Below, piece after piece: positions 49,345-58,963 of a stretch of DNA of 64,000 nt (position 1 is its first letter; each line of letters opens with the position of its first letter). This DNA is from Apoda limacodes (Eukaryota; Arthropoda; Insecta; Lepidoptera; Limacodidae): the NCBI GenBank assembly GCA_946406115.1, contig OX291542.1, positions 22,641,321 to 22,705,320 on the forward strand. Reading direction: 5' to 3'. The position numbers were made by a program, and so were the translations under genes. The notes below the pieces were generated by a model, which was given only the letters and a program-made list of their open reading frames with translations, did not search any database and was not told where the DNA came from.

Positions 49345-52313
49345 CTACGGTCCGCCTGATGGTAAGCGGTCACCGTAGCCTAAAGACGCTTTAGCCTTAA
49401 GAACACCAAGGGCATCACTCGCGCGTTGCCGACCCTTCAGAAATCTAATAACTTCTTTTTTGAAGAACCCCATACTGTAGTCCTTAAAGAAAACCTTGGC
49501 AGGGAGCTCATTCCACAACCTAAGCGTTCGCGGGAGGAAGTTTCTCTGAAACCGCACTGTACGCGACCATTTCGGTTCTAAAGTGTGAGAATGAATTCCC
49601 TGCCGATGGCGAGCGGTGCGATGGTAGAAAGTAGCTGTGGGCATCATTTCGAACAATTCCTCAGAACACAACCCATTGTACAAGCGGTAGAACACACACA
49701 GGGAGGCAAAGTCTCTCCTCAGACTAAGGGGCTCGATACCACAAGTGAGTTTGGGGTCGTCGACAATTCTCACAGCCCGTCGTTGAACCGAGTCAAAAGG
49801 GCCAAGCTGGTATCCGGGTGCACCCGCCCAGAGATGGCAGCAGTACTCCATATGGGGCCGGACTTGCAACTTGTAAAGCAGCAACCTTTGCCCCGACGTG
49901 AAGTACTGCTTCGCTCCGTTGAGTACACCAAGTTTTTTGGACGCCAGCTTTACCTTGTCTAGCAAGTGATCTCGGAACTGAACATCGCTGGAGATGTGAA
50001 CACCAAGGATCCCAGTGCTCTTGGAGATGGAGAGGGGAGTGTTCTGGAATTGTGGGACTACAGTGAATGGGGTTTTTTTAGCGGTGAACGCGCAGACTTG
50101 TATCTTTGAAGGGTTGAATCAGACCAAGTTTTCTCGTCCCCAGTCAGAGTTCTTCACGTTTTTCCTCCACAACAGAACGAGGGATGCTTGCACGGCCCGT
50201 GTAATAAGCGTATCCAGTACTGTCATCTGCATAGCAATGTTGTTGATCTCCAACATATCATTGATGTGCAGTAGAAACAGCGTAGGAGACAGCACAGAGC
50301 CTTGCGGGACACCAGCATTAATGTCCATGCTATCAGAGCAACTACCGTCAACTACGGCTTGTATGCGTCTGCCGGACAAAAAGCTAGCCACCCATTTGCA
50401 CAAACCCTCGGGCACTCCGTAAGATGGCAACTTCGATAGAAGACCCCGGTGCCAGACCAGATCGAACACCTCCGCTATGTCCAGGCTACATGCCAATGCC
50501 TTCCCCTGACTCTCAATGGCTAGTGCCCATCGGTGTGTGAGATACACTAGAAGGTCACCAGTTGAGCGACCGTGGCGAAAGCCATATTGACGGTCGCTGA
50601 TCAGGTCATGTTTTTCTAGGTATCTCAAAAGCTGTGTTGATCACACGCTCCATCACCTTGGAGAGGAGAGAGGTAATAGCGATAGGCCTGTAATTAGATG
50701 TATATGATCTATCGCCCTTTTTGGGCACCGGGTGCACATTCGCAGTCTTCCATGAAGACGGAAATTGCCTAGTATGGTAGGAAAGCGCGTAGAGGCGCGT
50801 GAGTACAGGACATATCAGGAGCACACTGCTTAAGCACCACTGCTGGTATACCGTCTGGCCCACTCGACTTATGAACGTCTAGGGAAAACAACGCCCGCCG
50901 TACCTCTCGCTGTGTTATAGAGATTTCCGGCATGATCTTACCGCACCACGGTAAAGTAGGTGGTACAGCGCCTACGTCGTTCATATTCGAGTTGGAGGCA
51001 AAGAGACTGCCCAATAGATCGGCTTTCTCTTTTGCACTATGGGCCAAGTCGCCATTGGTCTTTCGCAGTGGTGGTAACGATGACTGGCAGAAGTTCCCCT
51101 CGGCAGCTTTAGCAAGCGACCAGAAAGCACGACTCCCAGAAGGATAGCTCGCAAGTCGCCCACCTATTTTGCCGATGAATTGGAATTTTGCTCTAGCAGT
51201 TGCTTTCTTACTGAACCTCGAGGCAGCATTTAATTTGCGTTTTAACTTAGAAATATTCGGATCCTTATTATTACGAGCCGTGGTCCAAGCCTCAAACGCA
51301 GTATGCTTAATAATTTTAGCTTCTCTGCAAGACCTATTAAACCACGGTCGTTTTTTGACGCCGGCAGCTACTCGTAGGTTAGGAATGAAACATTCCATAC
51401 CAGCGAGGATTGTCTCAGTGACTGCGGCTGCGCAGACGTCAGGATCATCTGAGCTAAAGCAGAGCTGCCTCCACGGATACGATGCATAAAATTCTCGCAA
51501 TCTGTCCCAGTCTGCCGACTTATAGTGCAACACACGACGCCAATTAGTTGGCCCAGAAGGATCGGGTTGTGTGCATGACATTTGAGTCCGAACGAGACAG
51601 TGGTCCGAGGAGCCAAGAGGCGCATCCACTGATACGGAGTATCCGTCCGGACGTGTAGTCAGCAGAAGGTCCAGTAAGGAGCTCGTATGGTCCTCTATAT
51701 CTGGTATTCTCGTTGGAGAAAGTACCAGCTGAGAGAATCCATAGGTCAGAGCAAATTCATGAGCAGATATCCCTGCATAGTTATTGGTTCGAGAACTGAG
51801 CCACTCACGATGGTGGGCGTTAAAGTCTACTACAATAATCTCCCAAAATAACTAGGTCTGCTGTGGGATATTGCTCTAGAACTTTGTCAGTCGTCAAACT
51901 CAGGTGCGTGAAGAGTCGAGTTACGTCCGTGTCACCGCTATGAGACCTGTGTAGGCACGCATAGATACGAGTGTGGCCGCCGTGATCTACGCGCACCCAC
52001 AATATCGACAGGTCCCTGTCTTCAAGGCTATGAAGTCGGCGACAGCAGATATTCTCCTGGACGAACATACATACACCGGCACGACTCAAAAATTGTGCTC
52101 GAGTTTGTAGCCGGGATACTGAAGGTATGATGTGTCGGCCGGGCAGGATATCTGCGTCTCCGTTAGAAAGAGGATGGTCGGCTGCGCAGTCTCGAGGTGA
52201 TGGTGGACTGCATTAAGATTTGCGTGAATACCCCTGATATTGCAAAAATCCACATTGTATGTGGATGGAGTAGCCACTGTGAAAACTCTTTTCCTTTTTC
52301 TATTTCTGGGCAT
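49345..52313 (-). pseudogene. LINE ORF2: endonuclease and reverse transcriptase, multiple frameshifts
   Basis: Enzyme for target-primed reverse transcription. Endonuclease: VDFCNIRGIHANLNAVHHHL and LFLTETQISCPADTSYLQYP from 52313; after a frameshift near 52087, VQENICCRRL through DLVILGDY to 51820; then SSDHCLVRTQ. RT: ISITQREVRRALFSLDVHKSS and GPDGIP (about 50870-50930), KTANVHPVPKKGDR, EKHDLISDRQYGFRHGRST and INAGVPQGSVLSPTLFLLHI. The YADD box is at 50222-50233 but in a shifted frame. C-terminus: LQVRPHMEYCCHLWAG through LPRTLRLWNELP. Reading-frame pieces beginning at 52313, 52089, 51629, 50863, 50628 and 49965 are in three different frames, so the copy is dead. Confidence 0.85.
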
Positions 52314-52830
52314 TGTATATAAAGTTACTTAGACTAGGGATGAGGATTCACTGCACAGACAGCTTAGAAGACAAAAAGGTGCGGTACTAAGACTGCCGAA
52401 GCTCAACACAGATGATACGGTTGCTGGCGCGGCGGGCGGAAGGGCCCCTGATCCCCTTCTGTTGTAGTAGCCGGGTCCACTCCGGTCTCCTTCTCCGGCA
52501 CGACTACCATTTCAGAGACTTTACACAGGCTGGCGGATCAGCCTCCCAGGGCGGAGATTAAGTGGTCCCTGGGTTCTAGAACCCGTTTAGCCTGCGGGCG
52601 GCCAGCGGTCAGCCGTTTCATCAGGTCTCCCTGACCGCCGAACCAGCACGCCGCGTCTACGCCGAGCAATGACAGCGATAAGCACCGCCGGTCCTCCGCT
52701 GTCCGCGCAGCGAATCCTCAAAGAGAGCTCTGGCAACCTCACTCACCGCCAGGAACAGAGCACTACTCAATGTTAGTGTTATTGTGGCCACGGTTTTCTG
52801 TAAGGTGGAGGTACTTCCCCAGTTCGGGCC

Positions 52831-52915
52831 GCTTATTCGAGCAAGTACTCGCTATGCCCCGCTTTATTTGTTGGGGCAGCTTATTCAAGCGAGTACTTGC
52901 AGTGCCCTACCTCTC
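52831..52915 (-). repeat. 48-bp tandem repeats at the LINE 5' end
   Basis: GCTTATTCGAGCAAGTACTC at 52831 and GCTTATTCAAGCGAGTACTT at 52879 mark two 48-bp units. Each ends in a GGGC/TGCCC context. They could be 5' leader promoter monomers, as in some LINEs; that role is inferred. Confidence 0.5.
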
Positions 52916-53034
52916 TTTACTACTACTAGGATAAGGAATGTATGTAAAATGTATGTAGGTGGTACCTTAGCTGTTCAAGATACTACAAATTAAAAAACAA
53001 TCATAATAGCCTCAATGATGTGGCACATTAAAAT

Positions 53035-53445
53035 TTTAAAGTTGTAGTAAGCGGTCACCCCAGCCTATGGACGCTTGCAACACCTGGGGTATCAATTGTG
53101 GGTTGCTGACCCTTCAAGAAACTACTAACTTTATTGAATAAACCTCATACTGTAAAATAAAACCTTGGCAGAGAGCTCGTTTCACAGTCTAAGAATTTGC
53201 AAAAGTGGCCGTAGGCATCATTTTGAAACAATGCTTAAGCACACATCTCGTTATACAAGAGGGAGAGTACACCCTTGGAGGCAAAGGCTCTCCTTAAACT
53301 TAAGGCTAGTAAGTTTGAGATCATCAACACTCACAATTCTAATTAGATTCTCACAGCCCGTCTTTGAATCAAGTCAAAGGGGCCAAGTTTGTAATCGGGG
53401 TGCCCAGAGATGGCAGCCATACTCCATCTTTACTAGACTGTATTT
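53035..53445 (-). pseudogene. LINE 3'-end fragment (third copy of the same family)
   Basis: GTAAGCGGTCACCCCAGCCT at 53048, then degraded C-terminal ORF sequence ending near CAGCCATACTCCATC at 53413-53430. More diverged than 47885-48475. It lies immediately downstream of an orphan exon donor at 53460. Confidence 0.6.
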
Positions 53446-53487
53446 TGTATAAATACTTACCCCCTTAAAACCAGATAGATGAAATTG

Positions 53488-53585
53488 CTATCCAATTCTG
53501 CAATATCTCCTTGAATATTCATGACCCAGTTTTAAAAAACGTTGCAGATCTGTTATGGGGTTCGGAAAGCAATGTACAGGCACAC
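53488..53585 (-). CDS. Orphan exon b, unidentified gene (possibly broken)
   Basis: After acceptor TTTTCAG at 53586, the frame joining exon a reads VPVHCFPNPITDLQRFLKLG then HEYSRRYCRIG and TAG at 53488. A second frame beyond the poly-T stretch (53525-53530) reads NWVMNIQGDIAELDSNFIYL then VLRG, up to a strong donor GTAAGTATTT at 53460. This suggests a one-base frameshift at the homopolymer, so the true exon may extend to 53461. Either a short real terminus or a broken exon. Family not recognised. Confidence 0.35.
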
Positions 53586-53949
53586 CTGAAAAGATACATA
53601 AATATTAAACATAGAGATATTTTTAAGAAAATACTTAAGGACTCCAGTGTATTCCTTTTAAATCCCTCAAACCTAAAACTCATGTAAATTTTTTTTTATT
53701 GCCCGATAAAGTTAATTTCCACCCGCTTTGGAACGGAAGTTTGACAGTTAATTTTTACATGGAAGTGTGATTTCCTACCGTATGTATGGGAGTGTAAATA
53801 ATTCAATTTGACAGTTGGAAAATTACCCTGAGCGTTATTTATTACCGTTCCGAAACCACTCCCCACGTTGCCTTTTGGAACACAGCCATGGCCAGTGACC
53901 TAGGAAGTAGACCTTTGAAATAAAATTGTAATAATGAATATCTACTTAC

Positions 53950-54059
53950 CTTCAGAAACCCTGACTGAGTATCCAGGAACGCAGCACATCATAAACCACA
54001 TTATGACCGGAGATAGTGAAAGGTACCTTAGTAGATTTACTGCTATACACTCCAAAACA
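53950..54059 (-). CDS. Orphan exon a, unidentified membrane-like protein
   Basis: Flanked by acceptor TTTCTTAG (54066-54060 side) and a strong donor GTAAGTAGA at 53949. The frame reads VLECIAVNLLRYLSLSPVIM then WFMMCCVPGYSVRVSE, strongly hydrophobic like a membrane segment. It joins exon b at 53585 in phase through a split Gly codon. Open through 36 codons. No ATG-containing upstream exon was identified, and the gene family is not recognised. Insect chemoreceptor-like genes have such small hydrophobic exons, but I see no diagnostic motif. Confidence 0.35.
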
Positions 54060-55124
54060 CTAAGAAAGTGAGTTCTGTGTTAAATAAGTGTCCTTTCTCA
54101 AAATATTTACCGGTGTATAAACAAAACAAGATCTCGACGTCAGCAAGGAGAAGAACAAGCTCAACTCAACTTAAAAGATGGAGAAAGTGCAGAAAATCTG
54201 CAAAGCGCTTTAATTTAACAACAACAGTAAACTTATAAAATGAAAACGAAAATTTGTTGAATTCAAACACAACAAACCTTTTTTAAGTGTTACTATATTT
54301 TTTATTTTCATATGCTACAATTATCATGAGTCGAACTTTGAGTTATGAAAACGAATGATGTGATCTTCAGTATGTTTCTTTTTGTTTAGAGTGCATTTGA
54401 GTATCCAAAAATAATAAAAAGTACCTATCATATTTACCTACTTCATCACCTATCACATACTGTTTTATTTATCAATTTTATTTAAACATCATTATTGTTA
54501 ATTAAGGCTTCTGACCATCTGTCAAGTGTTTGGTTACGATTTTTCAACTTTCAATCGTTGTCTTTCACTTAACTATAGACATTGTTTTTAAAATTATTGT
54601 CAGATGAATTAACTCGTTTTCAAATGAAACTGCTCGAATATAAGATGAACAGCGAAAAACACAGACCAGCATCAATAGTAAGTTACAGTTCTGAATCAAT
54701 TTATGTTTCGATACCATAAATCTACCCACCACCTCTCATTTACACCCGATTACCCACCTAAAATACCTACTTAAAGTTTTTAAATTAGGTTTATTAAATT
54801 CTTTACCAATTTAATTCATTTATCACTTTGATCAGAGTGTGCTGCTAATAGACGGCCACTTTAAAATTACCTACTAGTTTCGTTATTAAAATTGCCTCCT
54901 TTTTTAAAAAAATAACCCGCACTAGCTTCCCTAGTCCCTAGTCACTAGTTCCCTAGTAGTTCCCATGTCTAGAAAAGCTTGTACAAAAAGATGTACCTAA
55001 TAATTTGTTAAATTCGACTAATTCTACCATTATTAACAACATTTTATGATGGTAGCACAGAAAATTTACAATTTTTTATAGACTTCGCTAGATTGCGCTT
55101 GCCAACATATCACGGATAGATGGC
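54060..55124. other. Intergenic or upstream intron of the orphan gene
   Basis: AT-rich. A plus-strand stretch at 54630-54695 (MKLLEYKMNSEKHRPAS, followed by GTAAGT) looks like a possible exon but has nothing to join. No repeat recognised apart from CCTAGT repeats near 54930-54960. Confidence 0.35.
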
Positions 55125-55565
55125 ATTAGTTAACATAGACCAGGTGTACTGTATTAAGATAACTAGGCATGAAAGGATGTATCTCGCCCTTTTGTGGTCC
55201 GGGGTGCAAATTTGCAGTCTTTCTTGAAGACGGTAATTGCCTAGTGTTATAAGAAAGCGTGAAGAGACTAGAGTATACAGGACTTAACTCAGGGGTACGC
55301 TTTTTAAGCACCACTGCTGGAAAAACGCGTAGGCCACATGTGAACGTCTAGAGAAAGCAATGCCCACCGGACCTCCGGCTGTATTACGGAGATATTACGT
55401 GGTCTTACCGCACCATGGTAAAGTAAGTAGTACAGCCTTCATCGGTCAAATTCGAGTTTGAGGCAAAGAAATTGCACAATTTATTCTCAGTTTTTCGCAG
55501 TGGTGGTAACGATGACTGGCAAAAGTTTCCCTAGGCAGATTTAGCAAGCGATCAGAATGTCGGCT
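55125..55565 (-). pseudogene. LINE fragment (RT N-terminal part, same family)
   Basis: TLSYNTRQLPSSRKTANLHP and the GGTGGTAACGATGACTGGCA block match 50710-51140 of the long copy, with many substitutions and small deletions. A fourth degraded fragment of the family. Confidence 0.65.
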
Positions 55566-55607
55566 CCGTAGGTCAGTGGGAATGACCCGACTAACGACTG
55601 TAAGTTT

Positions 55608-55880
55608 GTTATGTTATCCAATCACCAATGTGTTATTTTCGCATATTTGTAATAAAATTATATATTTTACTGCATACTTACTAGTATATACTCGTAACAT
55701 TTGTAGCAATTTTTTTTATTAGCTCCTGCGGCTCCTAGCTTAGTGAGTAATGAACCGGCTGCTGAATAGAGGGGCGTGGGTTCGGTTAATGTGATGACAC
55801 AAGACAAATATTTATGTGATGAACATTTGTGTTTGTCTTGAGACTAGGCGTTTTCTATATAATATGTATGTATTTACAAA
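55608..55880 (+). repeat. Dispersed repeat plus SINE family A copy
   Basis: 55608-55720 repeats the 30187-30345 block (TTATGTTATCCAATCACCAA, ATTTTCGCATATTTGTAAT). 55735-55880 has a tRNA-like head (CTTAGTGAGTAATGAACCGG and GGGCGTGGGTTCGGTTAA) and the family A block TTTGTGTTTGTCTTGAGACT. Confidence 0.6.
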
Positions 55881-56064
55881 AAAAGAATGTATTTGTATTC
55901 GTTTATAGTTTTTCATAGAAAAAGTATTGTATACAAATTATTATCTGAGCAATCCCTGCTTTAAATTGTATCTATAGGTAATAATTAATTTAGACCTCAT
56001 TTCTAAATTCTTGATACTCAATAACCTTGTTAGTTTTAATTATGAGGTGCAGAGTTATTCACAG

Positions 56065-56240
56065 TGGATATATGTAGTCACATGTATATAAATCGTTGTT
56101 AAGATATATTAAACAAATTGAGTTTATAATTACGACTTTTATTTTTCAGTGTCAAACTATTAACAAATTACTGTAGTCATAGTAACCTACTTACATATCA
56201 TAGATAATAAAATATGTACATAGGAAACCTCATTCTAACA
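56065..56240 (-). repeat. copia 3' LTR
   Basis: On the minus strand it starts TGTTAGAATGAGGTTTCC and ends CTACATATATCCA, giving 5'-TG...CA-3' ends. It matches 58788-58963 with a few differences. Confidence 0.8.
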
Positions 56241-56247
56241 CTCCCCC

Positions 56248-56907
56248 TCACGGGGACCTTGGGTTCAGAGTGACTCCAATTAATTTCAAGAGCTTTGTAA
56301 TTTTTGGCTGTGGTAAAGTTTTCGTTAGAAGTTCAGCTTCCATGTTCTCAGTTGCTTTGTATGTTATAGCCACAAGTTTCTTTTTAATACACTCTCTGAT
56401 AAAGTGCTCTTTGATGCTGATATGTTTCGATTTTTTTCCAGTCATTACATTATTTGCCATTTTTTGTGCTGCCATATTATCGTTGAAGATAATGGTCTGT
56501 TGTGGTACTCCAATATCTTCCAGTAGCTGTCTCAAATGAATAGCTTCTTTTGTAGCTTCTGTCATAGCCATGTATTCGGCCTCGGCTGTCGATAATGCAA
56601 CAACTCGTTGTTTCTTTGTTTCATAGCTAATTATTCCGCCGCCATATTTGATTATGTACCCTGAGTATGAGCGTCTGTCAATGGTGCATGCGGCCCAATC
56701 TGCATCGGCCATACCCACCAATGCTGTTCCAGTTTTTCTGTACCAAATGTAATTGTCTTTAGTTCCTTTTAGGTAGCGTATGACTCTTTTTGCAGCTAAC
56801 CAGTGGTCTTTACCATAACAAGTGTTGTATTGGCTCAAATAACTTACTGCAAACATGATATCTGGTCTCGTTGGTACGGCTAAATACATCAAGGAACCAA
56901 TGAGCAT
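56248..56907 (-). pseudogene. copia pol C-terminus: RNase H domain
   Basis: An open frame of 219 codons with MLIGSLMYLAVPTRPDIMFA, YLKGTKDNYIWYRKTG, ADADWAACTIDRRSYSGYI, ALSTAEAEYMAMTEATKEAI and the tail KHISIKEHFIREC. This is the Ty1/copia RNase H that follows the RT. The frame is intact here but the upstream RT is absent, so it cannot act alone. Confidence 0.85.
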
Positions 56908-57339
56908 TAAGTAGGGGTAGTCTTCCTCTCATCTTCCTTTTCGTTCTTTTCTAACTTCAGCGCTAGTTCCATAGGAGTGGATACTGGGTTAACTTAAATT
57001 TTTTTATCAAATTATTAATGTAGTGCTTCTGTGATAACATCATCGTTGTTCCGTTGAGCTTTCAAAAGTAAATTGCCATCACTGTCGCTTGATGATTTTG
57101 AATAGGACTGTTGCACCTTAATCTGTAATTTTTCCTACTGACATAAGATTTATTATCAAGGTGGGAACGTATAAAGCTTCGGTTAGTTGTAGGTAAGGAT
57201 CTTCCCTGACATGTAGTCTTACTACACCACAACATTCAATTCGTGTTGTACAATTATCTGAAGCTAATTTAAGTGGTTTGCAACTGTGGTTTCTAAATCA
57301 TGAAACCTTTCCTTATCATACGACATGTGCGCTGTCCAA

Positions 57340-57973
57340 GCACCAGTCATTCATTTTTTCTTTTGTATCATTTGTGTTGAGACATGTTTCATTATCTAAA
57401 CAATACATATTTTTGTAGCTATTCCTGCTCGAGTTAAATTTAGATCTGCAATCATTAGCCTTATGACCTTTTTTCTTGCACTTGTAGCATTGAACAATGA
57501 ATTTCTTACCACGCTGTTAACTGTATAGCGCTTCTTCTTCAGCATTTTGTTCACTAGTGCCAGCTATGTTTTGCCTTGTTTGAGCTTCTTCGATAATCTT
57601 AATTTTCAAATTATCTGGAGCTGATAGATCGTCTCTTGATTCTATAGCAATGCGAAAGCTTTCGAAGGATTGGGGCAGACTGTTTAGAAGCATAATACTC
57701 AGTAGATCCTTGTTAATAATAATTCCCATATCTGCCAATTTATCAACATTATCCATAAATTTATTAAGATGTTTTATGGTATGGTAATTCGCTTGGAGCG
57801 ATGATTAAAAGTAATTCTGACAGTGCCAAGTTATCTTTCTCTAAGTATTTGTTTAATTCTTCGCCTTCAGCAACCGGCTGTTGAACATTTTTTGATACAT
57901 ATTGCCATAATCCATATTTGGTCAACAGAGCTTTTGCTTGGATTTTCCAAGTGTCATAATTTTCTCTTTTCAA
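57340..57973 (-). pseudogene. copia gag with zinc knuckle
   Basis: 57973-57764 encodes MKRENYDTWKIQAKALLTKY and further gag sequence. 57756-57517 continues in another frame with LLNSLPQSFESFRIAIESRD. About 57495-57450 carries CYKCKKKGHKANDC, a CX2CX4HX4C knuckle. The WCLDS start of the protease site is near 57345, followed by stops. Frameshifts and stops make it non-functional. Confidence 0.75.
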
Positions 57974-57989
57974 TTACTCAATGTATGTG

Positions 57990-58380
57990 TGACTCAGAAT
58001 TTCGATACATACCTCAAAAACCATGGAATCAAAAGGAGGTTATCAGCGCCTTAAACGCCTGAGCAGAAAGAAGGAATAGAACCCTATTAGAAAAAGTCAG
58101 AAGCATGTTGATGACGCTAACATGGATGAACAATTTTGGGCAGAAGCTATCAATACTGCCAACTACTTGACATTGAAAATGCGACTCCATTTGAAAAGTG
58201 GGTGAACAAAATTCCGTCCGTCACATTTTTGGATCGAAAGCTTTTGTTTTAAATCAAGGCAAAAGAAAAAGCCAATTCGCGTCCAGAGCTACAACTGGAA
58301 TATTTTTGGGGTACTCAGAGAATCATAAAGCCTACCTTATTTTTAACCCAAAAACAGAAAATGTTATCATGAGAGAGTGA
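57990..58380 (+). pseudogene. copia integrase C-terminal part, inverted relative to gag
   Basis: Plus-strand pieces RNRTLLEKVRSM, WAEAINTANYL and, from 58198, FGSKAFVLNQGKRKSQFASR then TTGIFLGYSENHKAYLIF. These belong to the end of a copia integrase. Several stops and frame changes. Orientation is opposite to the gag and RNase H parts between the same LTRs. Confidence 0.75.
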
Positions 58381-58384
58381 GTAT

Positions 58385-58767
58385 GTGAGAGTACTTAAAA
58401 CAATGTTCTATGAAAAAGAAACGAGAAAAGAATCAAATAATAAAGAAAATGCTGATAGAGAATTAGTAGTGTTCTTTGATGAAAAGAAAAATGATATTAT
58501 AGTATCTGGAGATAATGATGGATTGTACTACATCCAAGAAAACAAGAATGAGAAAGTAAGCCTGTGCGAATCAAGTACATTAGAATTATGGCATCGTAAA
58601 CTAGGCCATTTAAATGAAGGTCAAATGAAATTGCTCTAGAAAAGAAGAATATACAAGGTTTAGAATTCAATAAGAAAGATACTGTGAAAGACTGTGAAGT
58701 GTGCATTAAGGATAAATGTACAAAACTACCTTTTAATGAACCAAAAGAAAAAGATAGAACAAATTAA
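58385..58767 (+). pseudogene. copia GAG-pre-integrase (HHCC) segment, out of order
   Basis: The plus-strand frame reads GDNDGLYYIQENKNEKVSLC then LELWHRKLGHLNEGQMKLL, a stop, then DCEVCIKDKCTKLPF. This is the His-His-Cys-Cys zinc-binding start of integrase. It lies after the integrase C-terminus on the plus strand, the reverse of the normal order. Confidence 0.75.
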
Positions 58768-58787
58768 CCACTTCAGATAGTACGCAG

Positions 58788-58963
58788 TGGATATATGTAG
58801 TCACATGTGTATTAATCGTTGTTAAGATATATAAAACAAATTCAGTTTATAATTACGACTTTTATTTTTCAGTGTCAAACTATTAACAAATTACTGTAGT
58901 CATAGTAACCTACTTACATATCATAGACAATTAAATATGTACATATGAAACCTCATTCTAACA
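58788..58963 (-). repeat. copia 5' LTR
   Basis: Direct repeat of 56065-56240 in the same orientation. A few substitutions separate the two, so the insertion is not brand new. No convincing primer-binding site follows on the minus strand, consistent with internal rearrangement. Confidence 0.8.

Larger units (their letters stand above)
49330..52915 (-). mobile_element. Long LINE retrotransposon (CR1/Jockey-type), degraded
   Basis: Non-LTR retrotransposon about 3.6 kb long, 5' end near 52915 and 3' tail at about 49330. Order on the minus strand: a 5' leader with two 48-bp repeats (52831-52915), an APE-type endonuclease (about 52313-51640), a linker, reverse transcriptase (about 50870-50120) and a C-terminal region to 49345. 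The tail GGTAAGCGGTCACCGTAGCC is shared with fragments at 47885 and 53035. Clade assignment to CR1/Zenon or Jockey is tentative. Confidence 0.85.
56065..58963 (-). mobile_element. Ty1/copia LTR retrotransposon, internally shuffled
   Basis: Two direct LTRs of about 176 bp (56065-56240 and 58788-58963) flank 2.5 kb of copia-type sequence. Minus-strand parts are gag, a zinc knuckle and RNase H; plus-strand parts are integrase and the GAG-pre-integrase domain, in reversed order. The reverse transcriptase body is missing. A purine-rich tract (minus-strand GAGGGGGAG at 56241-56249) abuts the left LTR as expected for a 3' LTR in minus orientation. No target duplication is evident (CACAG versus GTTAG). 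Confidence 0.8.

Noticed and set aside
49585..49962. 125-codon plus-strand open frame
   Set aside because: Antisense to the LINE C-terminal region, which has recognisable family motifs on the minus strand.
50015..50422. 135-codon plus-strand open frame
   Set aside because: Antisense shadow of the LINE reverse transcriptase domain.
51169..51489. 106-codon plus-strand open frame
   Set aside because: Antisense to the LINE endonuclease-RT linker on the minus strand.
56270..56539. 89-codon plus-strand open frame
   Set aside because: Antisense to the copia RNase H domain, whose motifs are clear on the minus strand.
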